This document shows, piece after piece, positions 8,575 to 16,889 of a DNA stretch of 64,000 nucleotides (the first letter of the stretch is position 1; every line of letters starts with the position of its first letter). This stretch comes from Micromonospora endolithica (GTDB taxonomy: Bacteria; Actinomycetota; Actinomycetes; Mycobacteriales; Micromonosporaceae). The stretch spans positions 62,001 through 126,000 of the forward strand of contig NZ_RBAK01000010.1 of the NCBI RefSeq assembly GCF_003626595.1, written 5' to 3'. The translations under genes were made by a program, and so were the position numbers. The notes below the pieces were generated by a model. The model had not been told where the DNA came from and ran no database searches. It saw nothing but the letters and a program-made list of their open reading frames with translations.

Positions 8575-8610
8575 ACGCCCCCGCCGGCCCGCGCCGGCCG
8601 GCGGGGGCGT
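8575..8610 (+). terminator. GC-rich hairpin
   Basis: ACGCCCCCGCCGG (8575-8587) pairs perfectly with CCGGCGGGGGCGT (8598-8610), starting 5 bp after the dehydrogenase stop. Confidence 0.75.
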
Positions 8611-8639
8611 CCCGCTCCTGCCGCCGTACGCTGGAAACC

Positions 8640-8966
8640 GTGAGCCCCCGTCGCAACCGCCCCCGCCGCGAGGACACCGCCGGTCTGGACTCCGACCGGG
8701 CCCGTCAGGGGGTCGCCTCGGTCCAGCAGTGGCGCGACGGCGAGTGGCAGGTGCGCGGCATCGGTGGCGGGGCGTCCACCAAGACGTACCGCTGCCCCGG
8801 CTGTGACCAGGAGATCCGTCCCGGCGTGGCGCACCTGGTGGCGTGGCCGGCCGACGGGACGGGCGACCTGACCGACCGGCGGCACTGGCACAGCGGCTGC
8901 TGGCGTGCCCGGGACCGGCGTGGTCCGGCCGTGCAGCGCGGGCGCAGCGCCCCCCGGTACGGCTGA
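8640..8966 (+). CDS. Small zinc-finger-like conserved protein
   Basis: A 108-residue basic protein (MSPRRNRPRRED...) with one CPGC pair near residue 45 and an HWHSGC motif near residue 83. This gives a plausible CC/HC zinc site around a small beta sheet. Similar actinobacterial proteins are often labelled 'ATP/GTP-binding', but no P-loop is present here. The GTG at 8640 is the only sensible start. It is followed by a hydrolase gene in the same direction. Function unknown; the basic tail (RDRRGPAVQRGRSAPR) could bind nucleic acid. Confidence 0.75.
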   Translation: MSPRRNRPRREDTAGLDSDRARQGVASVQQWRDGEWQVRGIGGGASTKTYRCPGCDQEIRPGVAHLVAWPADGTGDLTDRRHWHSGCWRARDRRGPAVQRGRSAPRYG

Positions 8967-9052
8967 GCGGGTCGCCGCCCCGGCGAGCGATCTGGATCAC
9001 CGTGTTTCCGCCCCGACGGGCGGGGTGCGCCGGTGCGCGGGAGACTGGACCG

Positions 9053-9856
9053 GTGAGCACTCCCATCCGCGCGTCCTCTGTCCTGCCCGGCCGGCGGGAG
9101 GACATCGAGCTGCACACCGCCGACGGTCTGACGCTGGTCGGTGAGCTGGCCCGCCCCGTCGACCGGGAACCGGTGGCCACCCTGGTCTGCCTGCACCCGC
9201 TGCCCACCCACGGCGGGATGATGGACAGCCACGTGTTCCGCAAGGCGGCCTGGCGGCTACCGGCCCTGGCGGACCTGGCCGTCCTCCGCTTCAACACGCG
9301 GGGCACCAGCAGCGTGCGCGGCACCAGCGGGGGCGCCTTCGACAACGCGGTGGGGGAGCGCTTCGACGTCGCCGCCGCCATCGAGTACGCCGAGTTCCAC
9401 GAGCTGCCCGACATCTGGCTGCTCGGCTGGTCGTTCGGCACCGACCTGACCCTGAAGTACGGCTGCGACCCGGCGGTGACCGGGGCGATCCTGCTGTCGC
9501 CACCGCTGCGCTACTCGACGCCGGAGGACCTGGCGCACTGGGCGGAGGCCGGCAAGCCGCTGACCGCCCTGGTGCCCGAGTTCGACGACTACCTGCGCCC
9601 CGAGGAGGCCCGGGAGCGGTTCGCGGCGGTGCCGCAGGCCGAGGTGGTCGGGGTGCCCGGGGCCAAGCACCTCTGGGTCGGTGACGCGGAGACCGTGCTG
9701 GACGAGGTGGTCCGGCGGGTCAACCCGGCCACCGCGGTGCCCCTGCCGACCACCTGGGACGGCCCGATGGAGACCGGCGACGTCAGCGCGTACGCCGACC
9801 GTACCGTCGCCGCCTTCGCCGACCGCCCGGTGCCCGGCCCGGCGGCCGGCGACTGA
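9053..9856 (+). CDS. Alpha/beta hydrolase, CocE/dienelactone-hydrolase-like
   Basis: A 267-residue soluble hydrolase. It shows the LVCLHPLPTHGGMMDSHV oxyanion loop, RFNTRGTSSVRG, the nucleophile elbow LLGWSFGTDL and the catalytic histidine in GAKHLWVG; the acid may lie in PEFDDYLRPE. This pattern is common to small actinobacterial alpha/beta hydrolases of unknown substrate. The GTG at 9053 is preferred, since the longer frame upstream overlaps the preceding gene. The last 35 residues are proline-rich and add nothing catalytic. Confidence 0.85.
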   Translation: MSTPIRASSVLPGRREDIELHTADGLTLVGELARPVDREPVATLVCLHPLPTHGGMMDSHVFRKAAWRLPALADLAVLRFNTRGTSSVRGTSGGAFDNAVGERFDVAAAIEYAEFHELPDIWLLGWSFGTDLTLKYGCDPAVTGAILLSPPLRYSTPEDLAHWAEAGKPLTALVPEFDDYLRPEEARERFAAVPQAEVVGVPGAKHLWVGDAETVLDEVVRRVNPATAVPLPTTWDGPMETGDVSAYADRTVAAFADRPVPGPAAGD

Positions 9857-9903
9857 CCCCCGGTGCGCCGCCCCCGGCCGGCTCGTGGCCCGGCCGATGC
9901 CGT

Positions 9904-11073
9904 TCACCGGCGGTCCTGGCGGGGCAGGATCACCTCGCGCAGCACCAGCTGGACGGCGGCGACGGTCGGGATGGCGATCAGCGCGCCGACGACGCCCAGC
10001 AGCGCCACGCCCAGCAGCGCGGCGACCAGGGCGGCCACCTCGTTCACCGCGACCGACCGACGCATGATCTTGGGATAGATCAGGTAGTTCTCCACCTGCT
10101 GGTAGACGAGGAAGAACACCACGCAGGCGATGCCGACCGGTAGGTCGGTGGCGAACCCGACCAGGCTGACGATCACCGCACCGAGGGTGGCGCCGATCTG
10201 CGGGATCAGGTCGGTCACCGCGACGACCACGGCCAGCGCGAACGGGTACGGCAGGCCGGCCACCAGTGCGAACACGAAGGTGGTGGTCCCGGCCAGCACC
10301 GCGATGGCGAGCGCGCCGACGATGTAGGCGCCGACCTTGGTGAGGATCTCGTCTCCGATCAGCCGGACCCGCTCGCGCCGGGACGCGGGCACCAGCGCGT
10401 ACCCCAGGTTCCGCAGCCGCTCGAAGTAGGCCAGGAAATAGATCGTGAGCACCAGGACGGTAAGCGTCCGGAAGACCGTGCCGAAGACCAGTTGCGCGCC
10501 GCCGAGCACCCCGCCCAGCGCCCGCCCGAGCGTGTCGGCGTCGGCCGCGTTCCGCGCCCGCTCCACCAGCCCGTACCGCTCGACCAGGTCGTTGACCGTC
10601 TCGTTGCGGCGCAGGGCCTCCACGTAGCCGGGCAGCTGCTCGACGAACTGCCCGGACTGGGTGACGATCGGCGGCACCAGGGCGACCAGCCCACCGCAGA
10701 GCAGCAGCAGGACGGTCAGCGTCACCAGGCTCACCGCGAGCCCGTGCGGGAGCCCCAGCATCCGCAGGCGGACCACCGCCGGGTAGAGGCCCACCGCCAG
10801 GAAGAGCGCGATCACCACCAGCACCAGGATGCCGGCGGCGTTGCGAAGACCCAGGAAGACGGCGTACGCGAGCAGCACGCCCAGCCCACCGGTGAACCCG
10901 ACCAGGAAGCTGTTGCGGCGCAGCGGACGCCCCGGCAGCCCGAACCGCCCGGAGCCCTCGCCCGGCGGGTCGCCGTCGGCCCCGCTGTCCCCGGCAGGGC
11001 GGACGCCGTCCGGGTCGGCACCGCCCGACTCGGTGTCGTCGGACCGCCGGCGGGCGGATCCACGCCCGGTCAC
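9904..11073 (-). CDS. AI-2E family (PerM-like) transporter
   Basis: A 389-residue polytopic membrane protein of the AI-2E/UPF0118 family. About 45 N-terminal residues are acidic and disordered (SDDTESGGADPDG...). Two hydrophobic segments, a soluble periplasmic-type stretch (QFVEQLPGYVEALRRN...) and five or six C-terminal segments follow. The family marker DLIPQIGATLGAVIVSL is present. Members export autoinducer-2-like molecules or act as Na+/H+ antiporters; the substrate here is unknown. The GTG start at 11073 overlaps the stop of the upstream coiled-coil gene in a 4-bp GTGA, implying translational coupling. Confidence 0.88.
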   Translation of the reverse strand: MTGRGSARRRSDDTESGGADPDGVRPAGDSGADGDPPGEGSGRFGLPGRPLRRNSFLVGFTGGLGVLLAYAVFLGLRNAAGILVLVVIALFLAVGLYPAVVRLRMLGLPHGLAVSLVTLTVLLLLCGGLVALVPPIVTQSGQFVEQLPGYVEALRRNETVNDLVERYGLVERARNAADADTLGRALGGVLGGAQLVFGTVFRTLTVLVLTIYFLAYFERLRNLGYALVPASRRERVRLIGDEILTKVGAYIVGALAIAVLAGTTTFVFALVAGLPYPFALAVVVAVTDLIPQIGATLGAVIVSLVGFATDLPVGIACVVFFLVYQQVENYLIYPKIMRRSVAVNEVAALVAALLGVALLGVVGALIAIPTVAAVQLVLREVILPRQDRR

Positions 11074-13499
11074 TCCTTCTCCACCACGACCTTGCTCGGC
11101 TTGGCGGTGCGCTCGTCGGTGGTCGGCTTGGCGGGACGGTTGCCGTTCTCGCCGGTGCTGGTGATCTTCGTGGCGGTGGCGTCCCGGCCACCCTCACCCG
11201 GTACCGCGGCGACGGTCTCCTCCCCGTCCACCCCCGCGCTGGCCGTGCCGCCGTCGACCGTGGTCACCGACGCCACCCTGCCGTTGGCCGGCTGCCCGTC
11301 GTCGGTCGGCTCGATGCGTCCCCGGGCCGGCTGCCCGGCGTCCGCCGGCTCGACCTTGGCCGGCCCGCTGGGACCCGACCCGTTCGTCCCGGGTGCCGTC
11401 CTGCCGCTGGCTGATCCGCTCGCGCCGCTCCCGGTCCCGCTCTTGCCGCTGGCTGATCCGCTCGCGCCGGCCCCGGTCTTGCCGTCGGCCGATCCACTCG
11501 TCCCGGTTGCGGTATCGCCCTTGCCGTCGGCCGACCCGCTCGCGCCGGTCCCGGCCAGGTCGAGGGCACCGCCGTCGGCTCCGCTCGTCCCGGCCCCGCC
11601 GTCGGTGCGGATCCCGGAGCCGACCGGCTCGGCCCCGGTGCCGCCGGTCGAGGCGGTGGCGGTGGAGACGTCGGCCGGTGTGACGGCCGCGGTGGGGCTG
11701 TTCGCGGCGACGCCGGTCGTGGTCGGGGCGGTCGTCGGCGTACCGGTGCGGACCGTCGCGCCGTCGGTGCCCCCGGCCCGGGTCGGGGCGCTCGCCAGTT
11801 CCAGTCGCAGCTCGGCCATCTGGCGCTGGAGCTCGTCGGACTCCTGGCGGGACGTCCAGGTCTCCTGGCGCAGGTCGGCGAGCTGCTGCTGGGCCTGGGC
11901 GATCTCCAGCATCACCTGGGCGAGCTGCTGCCGGCCGGAGGCCGCCTCCTGCTGCGTCGCGGCGAGGTGCTGCTGGGTGGTCGCGAGGTGCTGCTGGGTG
12001 GTGGCCGCGTACTCCTCGAACTGCCGGCGCGAGGTGGCCACGTGCTCGTCGGCCCGGCGGCGCTTGTCGGCGGCCTCCTGCTCGGCCCGGGCGAGCAGCG
12101 CGGCGGCCTCCTCCTCGGCCCGGCCGAGCTGGGCAGCGGTCTCCTCCTCGGTCTGGCGGCGGATGGCCAGCGCGTCCCGCTCCGCGGCCTGGCGGATCGC
12201 CTCGGCGCCCTGCTCGATCTCGTTCTTCCGCGCGGTGTAGTCGGACTCCAGCTCGGCGCGGCGGGTCTCGAAGTCGGACTCCAGCTCGGTGCTGCGGGTC
12301 TCGAACCCGGACTCCAGCTCCTGCTGCCGGCTCTTGTGCTGCTGCTCCAGCTCGACGGATCGGGACTTGTACTGCTTCTCCAGGTCGTCGCGGCGGGCGG
12401 TGAACTCCTGGTCGGCGGCCTTGCGGCGCTGGGCCAGATCGCGGTCGGCGGCCTCCCGCCGGCCGTTGACCTCCTTCTCCACCCCGGCCCGCCAGGCACC
12501 CAGCTCCTGCTGCGTCTGGGCGCGGGCGTGCTGGACGTACGCCTCGGTCTCGCTGCGCATCCGCTGGACGTACGCCTCGGTCTCCGCGCGGTTGCGCTTC
12601 GCGGCCTCGGTGGCCTGCGTGGTGACCAGCTCGGCTTCCTGGCGTGCCTTGTTGCGGGTGGACTTGCCGGCCTCGGTGGCGTCGTCGACGATCTGCTTCG
12701 CCTCGCGCTGCGCCTTGGCATGCGTGGCCCGGCCCGCCTCGGTCGCCTGGTCCACCAGCCGCTTGGCCTCCTGCTGGGCCTTGGCGTGCACCTCCTTGGC
12801 CGCCTCGCGGAGCTGCGTCGCCTCCTGCTGGGCCCGGTTGTGCGCCTCCTTGGCCGCCTCGCGCAGCCGGGTCGCCTCCTGCTGGGCCCGGTTGTGGATC
12901 TCCTTGGCGGTGTCCCGCAGGTGGGTGGCCTCCTGCTGGGCCTTGGCCAGCGCCTCCTGGGCGGTCCTGCGCAGCCGCTCGGACTCCTCGTTGGCCGCCC
13001 GCATCGCGGCGTCCGCCTCGGCCTTGCGGGCCGCGGTGTGCCGCTCCTCCTCGGTGCGGCGGGCGGCCAGGGCGATCTCGAAGTCCTTGAGGGCCTTGGC
13101 GGCCTGCTCCCGGGCCTCGTCGATGATGGTGTCCGCGGCGTGGCGGCGGGCCTCGATCTCCTCGTTGGCGGCGGCCAGGATCTCCTCGGCCTGCTCCTCG
13201 GCCATGGTCAGGATCTGTTCCACCCGGGGACCGAGGTGGCGGAAGGAGGCGCGGTCCACCACGCCGGCCTGCTTGCGCACCTGAGCGAGATCCCGCTGCA
13301 GCACCTCGACCTGGCCGGCCAGCTTGTGGATCTGTGTGTAGGCCTGCTCCCGTTCGGCGGCCAGGGTCGCGATCTCGTGCTCCGCACGGGCGACGTACCG
13401 GTCGACCTGTCGTTTCTCGTACCCCCGCAGAGCGGACTCGAAGCTGGGCTCCGTGGTCACGTCCCCGCCGAGAGCGAACAGTTCCTCGCCGTGCGACAT
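11070..13499 (-). CDS. Long DivIVA-like coiled-coil protein (Scy-like)
   Basis: An 809-residue cytoskeletal-type protein. Residues 1-50 hold a DivIVA-like membrane/pole-targeting segment (SFESALRGYEKRQVDRYVAR). Residues about 50-580 are almost continuous coiled coil. One region (about 200-290) has an 18-residue (7+11) repeat, NRAQQEATRLREAAKEAH and variants, the hendecad-type periodicity known from Scy of Streptomyces. Residues about 590-809 are low complexity (GASGSADGK-type repeats, proline and threonine), likely disordered. The ATG at 13499 has a GAGGATGGGGG site upstream. A role in polar growth and hyphal-tip organisation is inferred from the paralogue next door and recalled Streptomyces scy-filP neighbourhood. 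Scy itself is longer (about 1,300 residues). Confidence 0.75.
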   Translation of the reverse strand: MSHGEELFALGGDVTTEPSFESALRGYEKRQVDRYVARAEHEIATLAAEREQAYTQIHKLAGQVEVLQRDLAQVRKQAGVVDRASFRHLGPRVEQILTMAEEQAEEILAAANEEIEARRHAADTIIDEAREQAAKALKDFEIALAARRTEEERHTAARKAEADAAMRAANEESERLRRTAQEALAKAQQEATHLRDTAKEIHNRAQQEATRLREAAKEAHNRAQQEATQLREAAKEVHAKAQQEAKRLVDQATEAGRATHAKAQREAKQIVDDATEAGKSTRNKARQEAELVTTQATEAAKRNRAETEAYVQRMRSETEAYVQHARAQTQQELGAWRAGVEKEVNGRREAADRDLAQRRKAADQEFTARRDDLEKQYKSRSVELEQQHKSRQQELESGFETRSTELESDFETRRAELESDYTARKNEIEQGAEAIRQAAERDALAIRRQTEEETAAQLGRAEEEAAALLARAEQEAADKRRRADEHVATSRRQFEEYAATTQQHLATTQQHLAATQQEAASGRQQLAQVMLEIAQAQQQLADLRQETWTSRQESDELQRQMAELRLELASAPTRAGGTDGATVRTGTPTTAPTTTGVAANSPTAAVTPADVSTATASTGGTGAEPVGSGIRTDGGAGTSGADGGALDLAGTGASGSADGKGDTATGTSGSADGKTGAGASGSASGKSGTGSGASGSASGRTAPGTNGSGPSGPAKVEPADAGQPARGRIEPTDDGQPANGRVASVTTVDGGTASAGVDGEETVAAVPGEGGRDATATKITSTGENGNRPAKPTTDERTAKPSKVVVEKE

Positions 13500-13607
13500 G
13501 CCCCCATCCTCACACGCATCCGGGCCTCCTGGGGCGATACGGACGCCCCTGTTGGGACCTACTTCACTGCGGTGGACCCCGGGCATTCCGCGGGTTGGGA
13601 AACGGGT

Positions 13608-13651
13608 ACGGCGCGAGGTGCCACCGGTCACCCGGTGTCACCTCGCGCCGT
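13608..13651 (-). terminator. Hairpin after FilP-like gene
   Basis: ACGGCGCGAGGTG (13608-13620) pairs perfectly with CACCTCGCGCCGT (13639-13651), with a smaller CACCGG/CCGGTG stem inside the loop. It follows the 420-residue coiled-coil gene by 28 bp and separates it from the 809-residue one. Confidence 0.8.
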
Positions 13652-13678
13652 GGAATTCATGCCCCGGACGGGCCGCGG

Positions 13679-14941
13679 TCAGCCGGCGGTCTCCGCGCTC
13701 ACCCGCGCGTCGGCGTCGTCCTTCTTGGCCTCCGGCTTGGCCGCCTGGGCCGGCGGGGAAGCCGGCACACCCGGCACGATGCCGGCCAGGCCGGAGAGCA
13801 TCTGGCCGAGCTGGGAGGTGACGGCGTCCTTCTGGCGGGTCAGGTCCTCGACCTCGCGGCGGGCCGCCTGGGTGGTCAGCTCGGCCTCGGTACGAGCCTC
13901 GGTCAGCTGGCGCTTGGCCTCGGCCTTCGCCTCGTTGACGGTCTTCTCGGCCAGGGCCTTGGCCTTGTCCACCGTCTCGTTGGCGGTGCGCTCGGACTCG
14001 ACCCGGCGGGCCTCGGCGCGCTGCTCGATCTCCTTGGCGCGCTCCTGGGCCGTCCGGGCGCGCTGCTCGGCCTCGCCGACCAGCTTCTGGGTCTGCGCGA
14101 CCTGCGCGGCGTGCCGCTCGGACTCCTCGCGCTCGGCCTTCTCCCGGCGCTCGGCGAGCTGGAGTTCCAGCGCCTGCAGATCCTTGTCGCGCTTGTCCCG
14201 CGCGTCGGTGAGCAGCTTGGTGGCCTCGGCGCGCTTCTCCTCGGCCTCCCGGGCGGCCTTCGCCCGCTGCTGGGTGATCTCCCGCTCGGCGGTGGCCCGC
14301 AGCGTGGCGACCTCACGCTCGACGGTGGACTTCAGCTCGGCCACCTCGTGCGCGGTGACCGTACGCAGCTGCTTGGTCTCCCGGTCGGCGTCCGCCCGCA
14401 GGGTGTCGGCCTCCCGCCGGGCCTGGACCCGGACCTCGGCGGCCTCCCGCTCGGCGGCGGTGCGGAGGGTGCCCGCCTCCCGCTCGGCGGTGGCCTTCAT
14501 GGCCGCCGCCTCGGCGCGCGCCTTGTCGGTGATCTCCCGCGCCTCCAGGCGCGCGGCGGACAGGATGCCCTCCGACTCGCGCTTGGCCTCGTTGCGGTGG
14601 TCGTTGGCCTGCTCCTCGGCGAGCCGGAGGATCTGCTCGACCCGGGTGCCGAGCCCGGACAGGGTGGGCCGGCTGTTCTCTTCGAGCTGCTTGTTCGTGT
14701 CGGCGAGCTTCTGCTCCAGCGCACTCATGCGCTGCTCGGCCTGGCGGAGCCGACGCTGGGCGTCGTTCATCCGCTGCTCGGCCTCGGCACGGGCCTGCTC
14801 GGACTGGGTCAGCGCGGCGGTCATCCGGCCGAGGAAGTCGTCGACCTGGTGGGTGTTGTATCCGCGCAGGCCAACGGTGAAATCTGGCTGCGAGTTCGCG
14901 TTATCGAAGAACGCGAGAGGGGAGGACTGCTGCTGGGGCAT
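13679..14941 (-). CDS. DivIVA-like coiled-coil protein (FilP-like)
   Basis: A 420-residue filament-type protein. Near the N-terminus, DFTVGLRGYNTHQVDDFLGR is the same DivIVA-like segment as in the neighbouring 809-residue protein. Both also share the motif LG-x-RVEQIL-x-x-AEEQA (residues about 97-115 here), so they are paralogues. Residues 40-375 are nearly unbroken coiled coil rich in A, E, R and K; the C-terminal 45 residues are alanine/proline-rich and unstructured. In Streptomyces the intermediate-filament-like FilP lies next to Scy and both organise polar growth; I infer a similar role. No strong ribosome-binding site precedes the ATG at 14941. Confidence 0.78.
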   Translation of the reverse strand: MPQQQSSPLAFFDNANSQPDFTVGLRGYNTHQVDDFLGRMTAALTQSEQARAEAEQRMNDAQRRLRQAEQRMSALEQKLADTNKQLEENSRPTLSGLGTRVEQILRLAEEQANDHRNEAKRESEGILSAARLEAREITDKARAEAAAMKATAEREAGTLRTAAEREAAEVRVQARREADTLRADADRETKQLRTVTAHEVAELKSTVEREVATLRATAEREITQQRAKAAREAEEKRAEATKLLTDARDKRDKDLQALELQLAERREKAEREESERHAAQVAQTQKLVGEAEQRARTAQERAKEIEQRAEARRVESERTANETVDKAKALAEKTVNEAKAEAKRQLTEARTEAELTTQAARREVEDLTRQKDAVTSQLGQMLSGLAGIVPGVPASPPAQAAKPEAKKDDADARVSAETAG

Positions 14942-15097
14942 TGGGACATACTGGCAGACGCCCCAGGGTCCTCCGCAAGAGCGTCCCCGAGCTTTCGCGT
15001 CCTCTTTACATGGTCAACTCGGCGTCGTGGCGACGCCGGACGAATCGGCGATCTTGGCAGGTCCCGGACGCGGTCCGGGTCAGGGCCGGCCCACGGG

Positions 15098-15128
15098 AAA
15101 GGGTCGCGGGTTCACCCCGCGACCCTTT
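15098..15128 (-). terminator. Hairpin downstream of ccr
   Basis: AAAGGGTCGCGGG (15098-15110) pairs perfectly with CCCGCGACCCTTT (15116-15128). It lies about 100 bp past the ccr stop and before the FilP-like gene. Confidence 0.8.
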
Positions 15129-15228
15129 GTTCCGTTCCGGTCCTTATCCCTCGAATGAACGTCCGGGATCCGGAGTGGAAAGGCAATAGCCGTTCACCGC
15201 AATGGTCATCGGCGCATCAGCCGTCAGG

Positions 15229-16584
15229 TCAGTGACCCCGGAACCGGTTGATCGCCGTCTCGTGCCGCGCCCGCAGCTCCGCGTCGCGCACGCCGAGACC
15301 GTCGGCCGGGGCGAGGCAGCGGACGCCGACCTTGCCCTGGTGGGCGTTGCGGTGCACCTCGTACGCGGCCTGGCCGGTCTGCTCCAGCGCGTACGTCTTG
15401 GACACCGTGGGGTGGACCCGGCCGAGGGCGACCAGACGGTTGGCCTCCCACGCCTCGCGGTAGTTGGCGAAGTGGCTGCCGACGATCCGCTTGAGGTGCA
15501 TCCACAGGTAACGGTTGTCGTACTGGTGCAGGAAGCCGCTGGTGGAGGCGCAGGTGACGATGGTGCCACCGCGCTTGGCCACGTAGACACTGGCGCCGAA
15601 GGTCTCCCGGCCCGGGTGCTCGAAGACGATGTCCGGGTCCTCGCCGCCGGTCAGCTCGCGGATCCGCTGGCCGAAGCGCCGCCACTCGTCCGGGTTCTGG
15701 GTCTGCTCGTCGGACCAGAACCGGAAGCCCTCGGCGGAGCGGTCGATGACCAGCTCGGCACCCATCCTGCGGCACAGCTCGGCCTTCTCCGGGGAGGACA
15801 CCACGCAGACCGGGATCGCGCCGCCGTTGAGGGCCATCTGGGTGGCGTAGCCGCCGAGGCCGCCGGAGGCACCCCAGATGAGGACGACGTCGCCCTGCTT
15901 CATGTTGGCGCCGTGGTGCGAGACGAGCTGCCGGTACGCGGTGGAGTTGACCAGGCCGGGGCTCGCCGCCTCCTCCCAGCTCAGGTGCGCCGGCTTCGGC
16001 ATCAGCTGGTTGGCCTTGACCACGCACAGTTCGGCGAGGCCGCCGAAGTTCGTCTCGAAGCCCCAGATCCGCTGCTGCGGGTCGAGCATCGTGTCGTCGT
16101 GCCCGGCGGCGTCCTCCAGCTCCACCGAGAGGCAGTGCGCCACCACCTGGTCGCCGGGCTTCCAGCGGCTCACTCCGGCACCGACCCGCAGCACCACGCC
16201 GGCGGCGTCCGAGCCGACCACGTGGTACGGCAGGTCGTGCCGGCTGGCCAGCTCGGAGGTGCGGCCGTAGCGCCGGAGGAAGGAGAAGGTGGACACCGGC
16301 TCGAAGATGCTGGTCCACACGGTGTTGTAGTTGATGGCGCTGGCCATCACCGCGACCAGGGCCTCGCCCGGACCCAGTTCGGGGGTCGGCACCTCCTGCA
16401 CGTGCAGGGCCTTGCGCGGGTCCTTGTCCCGGGTGGCCATGCCGTCGAACATCCGCGCCTCGTCGGCCCGTACCACCACGCCGCGGTAGGACTCCGGTAC
16501 CGGAATCGAGGCCAGGCCGGCCAACTCCCGCTCCGGTTGTCCGGAGCCCTCTGCCGCCATGATCGCTTCGAGGATGTCCTGCAC
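15229..16584 (-). CDS. ccr: Crotonyl-CoA carboxylase/reductase
   Basis: A 451-residue NADPH-dependent enoyl-CoA carboxylase/reductase (MDR superfamily). It converts crotonyl-CoA plus CO2 to ethylmalonyl-CoA, or reduces it to butyryl-CoA. The coenzyme motif GASGGLGGYATQ is intact. The four CO2-pocket residues I recall from the Kitasatospora enzyme (N81, F170, E171, H365) appear at a constant +6 offset: N87, F176, E177, H371. It should therefore carboxylate rather than merely reduce. The GTG at 16584 has GGGAGG about 6 bases upstream. A shared operator lies at 16720. Products feed ethylmalonyl-CoA assimilation and polyketide extender supply. Confidence 0.96.
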   Translation of the reverse strand: MQDILEAIMAAEGSGQPERELAGLASIPVPESYRGVVVRADEARMFDGMATRDKDPRKALHVQEVPTPELGPGEALVAVMASAINYNTVWTSIFEPVSTFSFLRRYGRTSELASRHDLPYHVVGSDAAGVVLRVGAGVSRWKPGDQVVAHCLSVELEDAAGHDDTMLDPQQRIWGFETNFGGLAELCVVKANQLMPKPAHLSWEEAASPGLVNSTAYRQLVSHHGANMKQGDVVLIWGASGGLGGYATQMALNGGAIPVCVVSSPEKAELCRRMGAELVIDRSAEGFRFWSDEQTQNPDEWRRFGQRIRELTGGEDPDIVFEHPGRETFGASVYVAKRGGTIVTCASTSGFLHQYDNRYLWMHLKRIVGSHFANYREAWEANRLVALGRVHPTVSKTYALEQTGQAAYEVHRNAHQGKVGVRCLAPADGLGVRDAELRARHETAINRFRGH

Positions 16585-16719
16585 GTCGACCTCCCGTTCG
16601 TCCGCACCCGTACGTCACCGGCACGGGTGCTGCCATCGTCGGCGCCGGTGCGGCCCGCTCACCATGTCGGCGTCCGACACATCCGGCGCCGGCCACGCTG
16701 CTGTGGGGCCGGACGTTAC

Positions 16720-16733
16720 TGAACGGTAGCTAG
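16720..16733. promoter_or_regulatory. TetR-style operator, site 2 (ccr promoter)
   Basis: TGAACGGTAGCTAG on the plus strand (CTAGCTACCGTTCA on the ccr strand) matches the icmA site at 11 of 14 positions. It is about 135 bp upstream of the ccr start; a possible ccr -10 (TAACGT) lies a few bases downstream of it. Confidence 0.55.
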
Positions 16734-16833
16734 GGCGGGAAGTGCTCTGTGAAAAACTGCATCGGCCGATGCGTGAAGCTGCCCGGCTCGACCGCGTACC
16801 GCGCAATGCCGTGCTCGGGTGCTCGTCGGAGCG

Positions 16834-16885
16834 GTTAACAAGGGCCCCCGGTACAACGCCAGGCGTTAACCGGGGGCCCTTCCTT
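16834..16885. repeat. GTTAAC-type palindromic repeat, copy 1; probable mce terminator
   Basis: AAGGGCCCCCGG (16840-16851) pairs with CCGGGGGCCCTT (16870-16881), and the loop itself holds AACGCC-A-GGCGTT. Nearly the same sequence, inverted, occurs at 59137-59189, and related 31-bp units at 38238-38299. Lying 5-9 bp after the mce stop, it is well placed to terminate mce transcription. Confidence 0.8.
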
Positions 16886-16889
16886 GCAC

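Larger units (their letters stand above)
16585..16889. other. 305-bp region: ccr promoter and mce 3' end
   Basis: Contains the ccr leader, the operator at 16720-16733, a perfect 14-bp palindrome GCATCGGCCGATGC (16759-16772) upstream of it, and the GTTAAC-type repeat hairpin at 16834-16885. No gene is visible. Confidence 0.6.

Noticed and set aside
8640..8966. ATP/GTP-binding protein label for the small zinc-finger-like gene
   Set aside because: No P-loop or other nucleotide-binding motif is present.
11967..15158. A 1,063-codon plus-strand frame opposite the coiled-coil genes
   Set aside because: It spans two separate minus-strand genes and their terminator, and its leucine/glycine-rich product is a codon-bias artefact.
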